Counted from the first letter of the stretch, positions 34,558 to 43,843 are shown. The stretch is DNA of 64,000 nt from an uncultured Prevotellaceae bacterium (GCA_946415365.1 CAMKSE010000002.1:186001-250000), one strand, 5' to 3'. Made by a program: numbers and translations. The notes: generated by a model not told the origin, from the letters alone.

Positions 34558-35364
34558 ATGAGTTCCGTAGAAGAGAAGTGGCATCCTATTGATTTTAGGA
34601 AAGAAGTAGACAGAAATATCGGTTTTTATAATTGGGATAGTTATCAAAAACAGAATCCTTTAATTGCGAACGAAATTATAGCATTAGGGCTAGACTTTAG
34701 AAAACTATCTGCAAATGATATCAACGAGAAAGTTTTTGCCCTTCAAAAAGCTGCCTTAGATTCCAAATGTAGGATATCAGAATTAAAAGAAAGATTTGTA
34801 AAAGCCTATAGCAAGATAGATGAATGGATGTTACTAAAAGTAATAGAACGAACTCATCAAGACGGTGAAAAAGAAGCTCGACAATATAGAATTGCAATAG
34901 AGAACACATTCGCAATCATTTCCCTCGTTTGGATATATAAAATGATTGAAGACATTGAGAAGAAAATAAATGCCCCTAGCCTTTCTCGGGATTCCGTTGT
35001 AGAAATGACAATGAAATTCGACCTTGAAAGTCACGACAAGTATTTATGGGAAAGAAAATGGCATATATACGTTAAACAATTTCCTCAATATTCAGAATTC
35101 GTTTCTTTTAAAAATGAAATAACAGGAGCCATTAAGAGGTCTGCGGAGAATACAATCAATTATTTGAATAATATTGAAGAATTAAAAAGCAATGCAGATT
35201 TATATAATATATCATTAACAACAGAGTTGATGAGGTGCAAAGATAATTTTGAGAACATGGATAAATTCCAAAATATTGTTGACGAATGTAATAAGAGAGA
35301 TATAAGTTACTATGTAGAATTACAGAAAGCTTTAGATGAAATAGAATGCAAATACAAGAAGTAA
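34558..35364 (+). CDS. Unrecognised protein in A+T-rich cassette
   Basis: The 268-residue product is hydrophilic and mostly alpha-helical (KVFALQKAALDSKCRISELK, RSAENTINYLNNIEELKSNA), with no signal peptide or clear transmembrane helix; a mildly hydrophobic stretch AIISLVWIYKMI is near residue 120. The codon use is much more A+T-rich than in dnaK or clpA. It follows the XRE gene by 86 bases. I cannot assign a family; a role in defence or in the element is only a positional guess. Confidence 0.6.
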   Translation: MSSVEEKWHPIDFRKEVDRNIGFYNWDSYQKQNPLIANEIIALGLDFRKLSANDINEKVFALQKAALDSKCRISELKERFVKAYSKIDEWMLLKVIERTHQDGEKEARQYRIAIENTFAIISLVWIYKMIEDIEKKINAPSLSRDSVVEMTMKFDLESHDKYLWERKWHIYVKQFPQYSEFVSFKNEITGAIKRSAENTINYLNNIEELKSNADLYNISLTTELMRCKDNFENMDKFQNIVDECNKRDISYYVELQKALDEIECKYKK

Positions 35365-35504
35365 TTCTCGCAAGTATGTCATAGAGCATTTCGTATAAAT
35401 TGACAAGAAAGAACAGGTTCCTTCATGCGGCGAAAGAATAAATGTATTACCTTGGCAATATATCCAATGAACACTAGGAGTAATTATATTGTAGAAATTA
35501 AAAA

Positions 35505-36677
35505 ATGTTTGATAAAATTATAATTAAATCCGGATCAAGAAGCACAGAGAAGTTTCTATCCATTCCTGATATTGTGGATATGATGTTCTATTATGGAGAG
35601 GTCCATGTTGTTGTTTCTCAATTCGAATTGGAGCAACTTTTGCGTACATTTGGTGAAGATGTGTTGTACGAATTAATAACGTCTAAACTATTATTTGTTC
35701 ATCCATGTGATCAACATATAGGAGCAGTATTTCAAAACGGTCTATGTTCTGCAGGGATGTTTCGCCATGATTTCAGTTCTATAGAACAACTTTTATACAT
35801 GTATCATCGCGTATTCAGAAAGAATTCAACAGATAATATGCGTTTCGCAAGTAAGTTTTCAAAAATATTAAGTGAATATCGATATCCCGACATAGTACAA
35901 AAATCCATCTATAGGGACATCGAGGATGATACTTATTTGTCTAAAGCAACACAAATATTCATAAAACAGTACTACCCAAAATATCATAACATTGGAGAAA
36001 TATCCTTGCATGCAGAACCAATACAATCACAATTAGGCGGAATGTACCGAATTGAGGGGAATATACGGCTGGACGAATTAAATGCTATACATCAGCAGAT
36101 AGGATATCCTGGAACATTTTCCTATTCGAATATCTTTTTAGCTATAGGCGAATCAAATCAAGATTGTTATATGTCATCAGAGCTGAGATCCGAATTAATA
36201 ACAAGTAGTAAATGGGCCGAAATATATAAATTGCGGTTAAATGAATGTATTAGTAATGCAGAAAAGAGCAAACGAAATATTGATTTCTTTCAAAAAACAG
36301 TTGCTTTTGAATTTATGTCTCCAGGCACATCTTTTTCCATTGGACAAATAACGCCAAAGGAATTAGTAAAGCTGTTAAATGAGAAAAACAGCTTAAGATT
36401 TAAAGATTGGTTAAAAGATCTTCCAAATGGAGTCCCCATTTCTGGAGAATTTTACAATGAAATTCGTCAGGCAAACAGTGATAAGCCATGGGTAAAAATA
36501 CTTCGTGTATTAACTCAATCCATATTTGGTTTAGCAAATCCATTAATAGGTATTGTTTCTACATCTTTAGATGGTTTTATTGCTGATAAAATTATTAATG
36601 GATGGAAACCTCAAATATTTGTGGAGAAAGTCTTGCGTAACGAGAAATTAAAACAAGATATAGATATTACTAGCTGA
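35505..36677 (+). CDS. Unrecognised protein in A+T-rich cassette
   Basis: The 390-residue product lacks a signal peptide. Residues near 30-60 (DDMMFYYGEVHVVVSQFEL-like) and the C-terminal SIFGLANPLIGIVSTSLDGFIADKII are the most hydrophobic parts; the latter resembles a membrane-associating or pore-like helix. Codon use is A+T-rich, as in its neighbours. A 140-base A+T-rich gap without recognisable sites separates it from the preceding gene. No family is recognised. A C-terminal membrane-active segment would fit a defence effector, but this is speculation. Confidence 0.6.
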   Translation: MFDKIIIKSGSRSTEKFLSIPDIVDMMFYYGEVHVVVSQFELEQLLRTFGEDVLYELITSKLLFVHPCDQHIGAVFQNGLCSAGMFRHDFSSIEQLLYMYHRVFRKNSTDNMRFASKFSKILSEYRYPDIVQKSIYRDIEDDTYLSKATQIFIKQYYPKYHNIGEISLHAEPIQSQLGGMYRIEGNIRLDELNAIHQQIGYPGTFSYSNIFLAIGESNQDCYMSSELRSELITSSKWAEIYKLRLNECISNAEKSKRNIDFFQKTVAFEFMSPGTSFSIGQITPKELVKLLNEKNSLRFKDWLKDLPNGVPISGEFYNEIRQANSDKPWVKILRVLTQSIFGLANPLIGIVSTSLDGFIADKIINGWKPQIFVEKVLRNEKLKQDIDITS

Positions 36678-36732
36678 CCAAAAAAATGTGACATTGAGAA
36701 TCAAGTTATAATTTGTTTCTTTAAGAAGTGAA

Positions 36733-37320
36733 ATGAAAGAAAAAGTATATTCAAACATTATAATAGTTGCAATGTTATTTGCAACATTGGGGTTTGTCAC
36801 TTGTGATACAAAAAATACAAGATCTACAGGCAAACAGAATGAGGAGAGCATTAGCCATGAAGAATCAACTACGATTCTTCCCTTCATGAATGAACGCCAA
36901 AAGCAGCTGAGGAATTTACTAAATAAAGGTCAGATAGGTTATTCTAAGTATAAAGAAATGCTAGATGCCGACAATAGCGTTTACGAGAATTTACTTATTA
37001 GTACTGACCTTTCTCGTTATGAAATTTATACAGATGCATATAATAATGATGGTTCTTCAACACTCAGAAAATTAACAGAAGGGGGAAAAAGAAAAGAACT
37101 TCGAGATATAATACAAATAGCTATAAGTGAAGATAGAGCAAAGTGGAATCCAGCTATATCAGGAGACAAATATGGTACGTATGTAACAATCATTCCAAAG
37201 GCTGAAAATGGTGAAATAAAAGAGATTAACCGTGGTATGGTCATTTTCATAGTTGGCCTCTTTGAGAAAAGTGTGAAAAACGCATTTGAATGTGCAGACT
37301 TTGGAAAAGATAGCATTTAG
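36733..37320 (+). CDS. Putative lipoprotein of unknown function
   Basis: The 195-residue product starts with a signal-like segment ending in TLGFVTC, compatible with a lipobox, then a Ser/Glu/Asn-rich linker and a compact helical domain (NERQKQLRNLLNKGQIGYSKYKEM). No known domain is visible. It is the last gene of the A+T-rich run, 55 bases after the previous one, so co-transcription is likely. Confidence 0.6.
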   Translation: MKEKVYSNIIIVAMLFATLGFVTCDTKNTRSTGKQNEESISHEESTTILPFMNERQKQLRNLLNKGQIGYSKYKEMLDADNSVYENLLISTDLSRYEIYTDAYNNDGSSTLRKLTEGGKRKELRDIIQIAISEDRAKWNPAISGDKYGTYVTIIPKAENGEIKEINRGMVIFIVGLFEKSVKNAFECADFGKDSI

Positions 37321-37394
37321 AACGGTATTTTGTTTCCAAAACAACGAAAAGTATTATCTTCAAGAAATAATATAGTAGACTGATAATAAATATG

Positions 37395-37402
37395 TAATTT
37401 TG
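37395..37402 (+). promoter_or_regulatory. -7 promoter box of the AlbA_2 ATPase gene
   Basis: TAATTTTGCA, 11 bases before the ATG at 37413, giving a very short leader. No good -33 is seen. Confidence 0.55.
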
Positions 37403-37412
37403 CAAGCTGAAT

Positions 37413-38936
37413 ATGACGAAAGAAGAATTACAGAAGATTATAGCCATAGACGAGGGATTCCGGATTGAGTTAACCACGTCTACTGGTAACATGGATAAAT
37501 TCCAAGAGGCTATCTGTGCTTTTGCTAATGATATGCCTGGTTCTGGAAAGAAGGGTTATCTGTTGATTGGCGTGCTTGACAATGGCAAGATAAGCGGCAT
37601 GAAAGTTGATGATGCCCTAATGAAACGCATTAGCGGCATTCGTTCTGATGGCAACATTCTGCCTCTCCCCGTTATGACTACAGAGAAGGTGCAGACGGAT
37701 GAAGGTGATGTGTTGGTTGTGGAGGTGACCCCATCATTTGACACACCCGTACGCTATCGAGGCAGGACGTTCATCAGGATTGGGCCACGTCGTGACATCG
37801 CTAGTGCTGAAGAAGAGAGAATCCTTGCCGAACGTTGTGCTGCAAGTTTGCCAACGTACGACACAAGACCTTGCCGTGAAGCGACTATAGATGACATTGA
37901 CACAGATACAATTATCAAAGAATATCTGCCAAAAGCCATCGATGCAGAAACGTTGGCTACAGATAAACGTCCACTCAAAGAACAGTTAGCATCCCTTCGC
38001 CTGTTCAATATGCAATGGGACTGTCCGACGTATGCAGCATTGATTATGTTTGGAAAGAATCCCAGATATTTCATGCCTGGGGCATACATACAATTTGTTC
38101 GCTTTAAGGGTGAGACCAACGGAGGTGAAATACTGAACGAACGTCGCTTTGAGGGGTGCCTATACAAGCTCCTGCCACTATTGGAGAATTTCATCCGCGA
38201 TGGCATTGTGACTAAGCGGCCTGTTCCTATCAGCATTCTGAGAGAAAAGGATGTGCGAAACTATCCATACAAGGTACTGCGTGAGTTGATGATGAATGCT
38301 GTCATGCATCGTGACTATCAGGCAAACATGCCTACCCGACTCTATCAATATGACCATCATATAGAAATCATGAATCCTGGTGGTCTGTATGGTCAGGCTC
38401 GCCCAGAGAACTTCCCTCATGTGAATGACTATCGGAATAGTGTTGTTGCAGAGATGATGAAGAACCTGAACTACGTCAACATGTTCAATCATGGTGTAAG
38501 TGAGGTGCAAGGCTTGCTGAAGGAGAATCAAAGTCCTGCTGCCGAGTTCAATGTCAATCTTGTAACGGCTTTCAGTGTCGTCGTTCGTGAACCAGATGCC
38601 GCAGAGACCATGCAAAAGGATCCAGACACCATGCAAAAGACCATGCATAAGACCATGCAAAAGGATGCAAAGAGCATACAAAAGGCCATACAAAAGGCTC
38701 TTGATGAACGTGGAATTTCAATAACAGATTTGCAAATGGACATCCTCGTTTATTTCTATCTCTATCCAAAAGCAACTCGTAACGACTATATATCATCTGA
38801 TGAAAACATTTCTGAAGGCGGCACAAAGTCTAACATTTCCCGCCTTCAAAAACTAGAGTTGCTTAAAAGAAAAGGAGGCAAAAAGAACGGAGAATGGATT
38901 ATTGCTATTGACTTGAGCAATGATGACGATATATGA
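37413..38936 (+). CDS. AlbA_2 (Schlafen-like) / RecG-like ATP-binding regulator
   Basis: The 507-residue protein has an N-terminal AlbA_2 domain (AICAFANDMPGSGKKGYLLIGV, then VRYRGRTFIRIGPRRDIAS) and a HATPase_c_4 domain (VLRELMMNAVMHRDYQ...IEIMNPGGLYG). It ends in a winged-helix region after a repetitive QKTMHKTMQK linker (residues about 399-428). Family members are often called ATP-binding or RecG-like transcription factors; their exact activity is poorly known. It overlaps the Fic gene start by 4 bases, so it was translationally coupled to it. Confidence 0.8.
   Translation: MTKEELQKIIAIDEGFRIELTTSTGNMDKFQEAICAFANDMPGSGKKGYLLIGVLDNGKISGMKVDDALMKRISGIRSDGNILPLPVMTTEKVQTDEGDVLVVEVTPSFDTPVRYRGRTFIRIGPRRDIASAEEERILAERCAASLPTYDTRPCREATIDDIDTDTIIKEYLPKAIDAETLATDKRPLKEQLASLRLFNMQWDCPTYAALIMFGKNPRYFMPGAYIQFVRFKGETNGGEILNERRFEGCLYKLLPLLENFIRDGIVTKRPVPISILREKDVRNYPYKVLRELMMNAVMHRDYQANMPTRLYQYDHHIEIMNPGGLYGQARPENFPHVNDYRNSVVAEMMKNLNYVNMFNHGVSEVQGLLKENQSPAAEFNVNLVTAFSVVVREPDAAETMQKDPDTMQKTMHKTMQKDAKSIQKAIQKALDERGISITDLQMDILVYFYLYPKATRNDYISSDENISEGGTKSNISRLQKLELLKRKGGKKNGEWIIAIDLSNDDDI
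38607..38699 (+). repeat. Short tandem repeats (ACCATGCAAAAG-like) in the AlbA_2 gene
   Basis: The linker between the ATP-binding and winged-helix domains is encoded by about seven degenerate 12-15-base units based on CATGCAAAAG. All are in frame multiples of three. Slippage here would change linker length without breaking the gene. Confidence 0.65.
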
Positions 38937-39636
38937 ATCAAGAGGATAAAGACATATTGTTACGATTGCTCCAGCAACATAAGGAGCTGGGGTGGGTGGC
39001 AAGTCGTATATGTCATATCTGAGACTGCCTGCACGTCTGGCCGCTTTCTGTGAAGAACTGAATCGCCGCCGTAAGTCCATTGACACAAAGGATGTTGCAG
39101 CCATCTACGAACTGAGTTTCTGGGCGCACTATGAGTTGGTAACTATTCATCCTTGGGCTGATGGTAACGGGCGAACCTGTCGCCTGCTGATGAATCTGCT
39201 GCAGATGGAGTTTGACGTATTGCCAATCAAGGTGCTGAAAGAGGACAAAGCGGAATATATACAGGCTTTGATAGATACTCGTGAGAACGAAGATATCAAC
39301 ATTTTCATTGACTGTATGACCCGTCTTCACTGCCAACATCTGAAAGCAGATATCGACCACTATATAGATTCTACTTCCGAGAAAATGGTCGATAAACAGG
39401 ATTTACAGAAGAAAATGGTCGATAAATGGTCGATAAAGCCCTCTTTGGCAGAGAAACTGGTCGATATTCTGGAATTTGTGGCCGATAAGGACGAATTCAG
39501 CACAGAACAAATAGTCAGTCACTTTGGCTTCAATGCCACAACAGCCAAGCGCTATCTTCGCCAACTTACTGAATTCGGCTACTTGGAGCCACATGGAGGC
39601 AATAAGAACAGAACCTATAGCAATAAAAAGCTATAG
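38933..39636 (+). pseudogene. Fic family AMP-transferase gene with internal deletion and frameshift
   Basis: The original start overlaps the previous stop (ATGA) and reads MNQEDKDILLRLLQQHKELG, the usual Fic N-terminus. It then shifts frame within GGGGTGGGTGGC and stops. From the next frame (possible GTG at 38992) the protein resumes as GGKSYMSYLRLPARLAAF and continues through the intact catalytic motif HPWADGNGR to a C-terminal winged helix. About 100 residues are missing, including the inhibitory (S/T)xxxE(G/N) helix region. Either a pseudogene or a truncated 214-residue protein lacking self-inhibition. Confidence 0.75.
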
Positions 39637-39666
39637 TCGTAGGATTTGACTCATCCATTTAAAAAG

Positions 39667-39712
39667 GCAGGGACTGGTCCAACTTAAGTTAACTCATTGG
39701 ACCAGTCCCTGC
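39667..39712. terminator. Bidirectional terminator
   Basis: GCAGGGACTGGTCCAA (39667-39682) and TTGGACCAGTCCCTGC (39697-39712) form a perfect 16-bp stem with a 14-base loop between the converging Fic and repeat-protein genes. A-tract lies on the left side (39661-39665), giving a U-tract for leftward transcription. Confidence 0.85.
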
Positions 39713-39723
39713 GAGTTCTAAAT

Positions 39724-40155
39724 TTACATACTGAAGAAGCCGAAGAAATACATCACGGCTGCCTGGCGAGGGTTAGAGAGATGCTCTACCTTACCTATAA
39801 TAGAGCCGTTTTTACGGATGTCGCCGTTAGACTCAACCTTGCCAACGATGCTTCCGCCAATACGCACATCACCATTCGACTCGATCCTGCCGACGATAGA
39901 ACCACGCTTGCGGATATCACCGTTATTCTCTATCCTACCCTCGATAGAGCCATTGACTCGGATGTCGCCGTTTGACTCGAAACGGCCTTTGATAGAACCG
40001 CCAATGCGAACATCACCGTTCGACTCGATCTTTCCAACGATGGAGCCGCCTTTCCTCAGCGTCATCTCGTTACCAGCATTTGCTTGCACACACACGCCCA
40101 ACAGCAGCATCACCACTACTGCCAGTCTAACCATCAAAGTTTTCTTTTGTTTCAT
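39724..40155 (-). CDS. Secreted protein of 16-residue tandem repeats
   Basis: After a signal peptide (MVRLAVVVMLLLGVCVQANA) the 143-residue protein is built of about five and a half repeats of the pattern xGSIxGxxExNGDxRx, 16 residues each. The spacing of Gly, Ile/Val and Asn-Gly suggests a left-handed or bactofilin-like beta-helix, one turn per repeat. It ends in a short aromatic tail, MYFFGFFSM. No catalytic residues are evident. A structural or surface role is likely but unproven. Confidence 0.75.
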   Translation of the reverse strand: MKQKKTLMVRLAVVVMLLLGVCVQANAGNEMTLRKGGSIVGKIESNGDVRIGGSIKGRFESNGDIRVNGSIEGRIENNGDIRKRGSIVGRIESNGDVRIGGSIVGKVESNGDIRKNGSIIGKVEHLSNPRQAAVMYFFGFFSM

Positions 40156-40172
40156 AATTCTCGTTATTTAAG

Positions 40173-41108
40173 TTAATTGTTATGATAAGCCTTCATGACA
40201 TTAAAGCCGTAGTCGAGGAGAATGGCCGACTCCGTAAAGCGAGACGACATGCTGCGGCTATTGAGGAGCACCAGATAGAGCGTGACCCCACCACGAGTGA
40301 CAGCAGAAGCCAGACAGTTGCCTGCCTGACGGGTGAAGCCGGTCTTGATGCCGATGCAGCCTTCGTATGTCGTCAGCAGGACATTGGTGTTGCGGCAAGG
40401 CATATGGCGACCGTCAGTCAATCGTATATCTTTCTCTTTCGTTCCCACAATCTGGGCAAAGCTACTGTCTCGCATGCAATAGCGTGACAGTCTGATCAAA
40501 TCAGAAGCCGAACTGTAATTCTCGAAGTTAGGCATACCATTCGGATTGGCGAAGTGGGTATTGGTCATTCCCAAATAAGCAGCTTTCTCGTTCATCATCT
40601 CACAGAATGTCAGGGTATCGCCACCAATCTGCTTTGCCAGCGCATAGGCCGCATCGTTGTCGCTCACGAGCATCATCTCGTCAATGAGATGGGACATCAC
40701 GTACCCGTCACCCAGCCTGACCCTGGAATCCCTGGCGATGAATACATCCTCGGTAATCTTGACTGTATCTGACAGGTTTCCGTTTTCGAGGGCCAACAGA
40801 CAGGTCATCATCTTTGTCAGTGAGGCCATGAAAGCTGGCTCGTTGGCATACTTCTGACTGATGACAAAACCTGTGTTATCGTCGACAAGCATCCAGGCCT
40901 CAGCAGAGATTGATTCCAGTTTGTCACTTCCTTCAATTGAGTCCAGATGAAGTAAGGAAGGGAGTGTCACCGAGTCGATCAAATTGATATGCGACAAGCG
41001 TTCCTGCTCTGGAGTAAGAGGCGATGCACCCCCTGAACGGCCTGTATTGCAAGCCGTTAAGCAACAAAGTGACAACAGCAGAAAAGCAATTATAACATTC
41101 TTGTTCAT
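40173..41108 (-). CDS. D-alanyl-D-alanine carboxypeptidase (peptidase S11), lipoprotein
   Basis: A lipobox (LLSLCCLTAC) precedes a penicillin-binding protein 5-type domain with all three active-site motifs: SLTK (nucleophile Ser and Lys), SDN and KTG (IGIKTGFTRQAG). The enzyme trims the terminal D-Ala of peptidoglycan stem peptides. The usual C-terminal beta domain and membrane helix are absent; the lipid anchor replaces them. The ATG at 41108 is preferred over the TTG just before it. A TATCTTTG box lies at 41134-41141. Confidence 0.9.
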   Translation of the reverse strand: MNKNVIIAFLLLSLCCLTACNTGRSGGASPLTPEQERLSHINLIDSVTLPSLLHLDSIEGSDKLESISAEAWMLVDDNTGFVISQKYANEPAFMASLTKMMTCLLALENGNLSDTVKITEDVFIARDSRVRLGDGYVMSHLIDEMMLVSDNDAAYALAKQIGGDTLTFCEMMNEKAAYLGMTNTHFANPNGMPNFENYSSASDLIRLSRYCMRDSSFAQIVGTKEKDIRLTDGRHMPCRNTNVLLTTYEGCIGIKTGFTRQAGNCLASAVTRGGVTLYLVLLNSRSMSSRFTESAILLDYGFNVMKAYHNN

Positions 41109-41133
41109 CAACTCATCTCATGCAAATCGAATG

Positions 41134-41141
41134 CAAAGATA
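41134..41141 (-). promoter_or_regulatory. -7 promoter box of the carboxypeptidase gene
   Basis: TATCTTTGCA on the minus strand, 25 bases before the ATG at 41108. Confidence 0.65.
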
Positions 41142-41243
41142 CAAAATAAAATGCATATCGCCAAATAATATGGAAATAAAACGTCATCAGCTCTCTTCTT
41201 CCAAATATATTAAATAATGTATAAAAACGAATGGTTTTCATCA

Positions 41244-41269
41244 ATTCTCTTGAAAAATATGTATCTTTG
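41244..41269 (+). promoter_or_regulatory. clpS promoter with the ATTCTCTTGA motif also found at the HU-like gene
   Basis: TATCTTTG (41262-41269) with ATTCTCTTGAAAA starting 18 bases upstream at 41244. Motif and spacing are the same as at 31889-31914. A normal -33 is not evident. Confidence 0.7.
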
Positions 41270-41314
41270 CGCTGTTATAGAGGAATTGATTGGTTGCACA
41301 CGGAATAAAGATAT

Positions 41315-41623
41315 ATGGCAAAGGAGCAGACAAGTATCCGCGAGCGGCAGCGAACAGACTTGCGCGAGCCGCGACGCTATAAGGTCACAATCTACAACGA
41401 CGACTTCACGACGATGGAGTTCGTTGTGAAGATCCTTGTCGAGGTATTTTTCAAAAGCGAGGCCGAAGCTGAGACGCTGATGCTGCAGGTACACCACTCC
41501 GACAAGGCCGTTGTGGGTATCTACAGTTACGATGTGGCCACCTCGAAGGTGAACAAGGCTACGAACATGGCCCGCGAGGCTGGTTTCCCGCTGCGACTGA
41601 CCGTAGAACCTGAAAAAGATTAA
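41315..41623 (+). CDS. clpS: ClpS, adaptor of the ClpAP protease
   Basis: This 102-residue protein recognises N-terminal destabilising residues and delivers N-degron substrates to ClpA. Seen are the YKVTIYNDDFTTMEFVV core with the NDD substrate-pocket motif, VHHSDKAVVGIY and the C-terminal AREAGFPLRLTVEPE. It is followed 6 bases later by clpA and then aat, so recognition, unfolding and N-degron tagging are encoded together. Confidence 0.95.
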   Translation: MAKEQTSIRERQRTDLREPRRYKVTIYNDDFTTMEFVVKILVEVFFKSEAEAETLMLQVHHSDKAVVGIYSYDVATSKVNKATNMAREAGFPLRLTVEPEKD

Positions 41624-41629
41624 GGAATT

Positions 41630-43843
41630 ATGCCAGAGATAAAACAAACACAACGTGCAGCGAAGGTGCTGCATATAGCAATGGAGTACTGCAAGAAAGG
41701 CCGTAATGAGTTCGTCACGCCTGAACATCTATTGTTGGCGATGCTGCGTGACGAGAACTTTGTCCATATCCTCAACGACTTCTACGGGCCGGATCTGTTA
41801 GCAGACCGTTTGTTTGACGAAATGGTCGGAGTTGAAAAAGTGCCTGAAGGACAGGAATACGAGCCAGAGGCATCGGCCCAGCTTGGACAGGTGATAGAGT
41901 TTGCCTGTCAGCAGGTGTTCAGTAGCAGCGCCAAGGCACTGGATATTCCCCATCTCGTGATGGGCATCCTTCATCTGGATGAGTCGTGGGCCTGCTATCT
42001 GCTGAAAGATGCCTTAGGCAGTCGGGAGAGTGAGTTCTTGAGTCAGCTCATCAGCGCATACGACTTCGACGACCATTTAGAGGAGGACACCGGCGAGCAG
42101 AAGCCTGATGCAGCCTGGCGACGGCTCGTCACCTGTATGAACGAGCTCTATGAGAACCATAATCCGCTAATAGGCCGTGAGCAGGAACTGCAACGTACCA
42201 TCCAGGTGCTCTGCCGTCGCGACAAGAACAATCCACTGCACGTGGGTGAGCCTGGCGTGGGCAAGACGGCCCTCATCTGGGGCTTGGCGCGTATGATTGA
42301 GGAAGGTCGGGTGCCTGAGCGTCTGAAAGGCAGCCGTATCTACCAACTCGACATTGGCACACTCCTGGCTGGTACGCAGTATCGCGGCGACTTCGAGCAT
42401 CGCATCAAACAGATTATGGATGGTATCCAAGATGAGAGCGACAAGAACATCGTCTACATCGACGAGATCCATACCTTGGTGGGGGCCGGTGCTACTGGAG
42501 AGGGGGCTATGGATGCCTCGAACATGATGAAGCCTTATCTAGAATCAGGCAGCATCCGCTTTATTGGATCCACCACCTACGAGGAGTATAATCGTCATTT
42601 CTCCCGTTCGAAAGGGCTCGTGCGCCGTTTCCAGCAGATAGACATCCCTGAGCCAACGCCTGAAGAAACGAAACATATCCTCCGTCAGCTACGAGGACAA
42701 TATGAGTCCTTCCACCACGTCACTTACGACGAGGCCGCCCTCGACTTTGCCGTTGATGCCAGTTACAAGCACGTCAACGACCGTTTCCTGCCAGACAAGG
42801 CCATCGACCTTATCGATGAAGCTGGAGCGGCAATGGAAGTGAATCAAGGGGACAAATCCATCATCCAAAAGGCCGACATTGCCGATGTGTTGGCAAAGAC
42901 CTGTAAGGTGGATGCAATGGCGATGAAAGACGATGACGACAACAGTCAGCTGGAGACACTGGCACCACGCCTGCTCTCAAAGATCTATGGTCAGGACGAG
43001 GCCATCCGTCAGGTTGTGGAGTCTGTACAGATGTCGAAAGCGGGGCTGCTCGATGACAACAAACCCCTGGCCTCACTGCTATTCGTTGGGCCTACGGGTG
43101 TCGGCAAGACGGAGGTGGCACGTGTGTTGTCTCAGGAACTGGGCATCCAACTGCTGCGCTTCGACATGAGTGAATACACAGAGAAGCACACCGTAGCCAA
43201 ACTCATCGGCTCGCCTGCGGGTTATGTGGGTTACGAAGATGGTGGTCTGCTGACTGATGCCATCCGCAAGACGCCAAACTGCGTACTCCTGCTTGACGAG
43301 ATAGAAAAGGCGCACCAGGACATCTATAATATCTTGCTGCAGGTGATGGACTATGCCCGTCTGACGGACAACAAGGGTCGCAAGGCCGACTTCCGCAACG
43401 TCATCCTGATCATGACCTCGAATGCTGGAGCACAGTTTGCTGCCCAGGCCAATATCGGCTTTACGGGTAAGGTGTCTCGTGGCGAGGCAATGCTGAAACA
43501 GGTGAAGAAGACCTTCAAGCCCGAATTTATCAACCGCTTGACAGGTACGGTGGTCTTCAACGATATGGACGAGCAGATGGCGACCCTCATCCTCCGCAAG
43601 AAACTCGGCGAACTTCAAGAGAAACTGACTGCCAAGCAAGTGATGATGACCCTCACTGACGAGGCTTTCAGTCTGTTGTTGGAAGAAGGTTTCACACGAG
43701 AATACGGTGCCCGTGAGATGGATCGAGTCATCGCCCAGCGGCTGAAGCCTCTGCTGATGCGCGAGATACTTTTCGGCAGTCTGAAAAAAGGTGGAAATGT
43801 AGAAGTGGGGACAGACAATGGCAGTCTTTCAATTAGACGATAG
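41630..43843 (+). CDS. clpA: ClpA, ATP-dependent unfoldase of ClpAP
   Basis: The 737-residue Hsp100 has an N-terminal Clp domain, a first AAA module and a second module with Walker A FVGPTGVGKTEVAR, Walker B CVLLLDEIEKA and arginine-finger region FINRL. The first module's Walker A reads HVGEPGVGKTALI. It lacks the M-domain of ClpB, which identifies it as ClpA. It unfolds substrates into ClpP (encoded elsewhere). A stretch of 26 bases at its end overlaps aat, indicating tight coupling. Confidence 0.95.
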   Translation: MPEIKQTQRAAKVLHIAMEYCKKGRNEFVTPEHLLLAMLRDENFVHILNDFYGPDLLADRLFDEMVGVEKVPEGQEYEPEASAQLGQVIEFACQQVFSSSAKALDIPHLVMGILHLDESWACYLLKDALGSRESEFLSQLISAYDFDDHLEEDTGEQKPDAAWRRLVTCMNELYENHNPLIGREQELQRTIQVLCRRDKNNPLHVGEPGVGKTALIWGLARMIEEGRVPERLKGSRIYQLDIGTLLAGTQYRGDFEHRIKQIMDGIQDESDKNIVYIDEIHTLVGAGATGEGAMDASNMMKPYLESGSIRFIGSTTYEEYNRHFSRSKGLVRRFQQIDIPEPTPEETKHILRQLRGQYESFHHVTYDEAALDFAVDASYKHVNDRFLPDKAIDLIDEAGAAMEVNQGDKSIIQKADIADVLAKTCKVDAMAMKDDDDNSQLETLAPRLLSKIYGQDEAIRQVVESVQMSKAGLLDDNKPLASLLFVGPTGVGKTEVARVLSQELGIQLLRFDMSEYTEKHTVAKLIGSPAGYVGYEDGGLLTDAIRKTPNCVLLLDEIEKAHQDIYNILLQVMDYARLTDNKGRKADFRNVILIMTSNAGAQFAAQANIGFTGKVSRGEAMLKQVKKTFKPEFINRLTGTVVFNDMDEQMATLILRKKLGELQEKLTAKQVMMTLTDEAFSLLLEEGFTREYGAREMDRVIAQRLKPLLMREILFGSLKKGGNVEVGTDNGSLSIRR

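Noticed and set aside
39768..40080. CRISPR-like 48-base repeats
   Set aside because: They are in-frame coding repeats of a secreted protein, with synonymous differences between copies.
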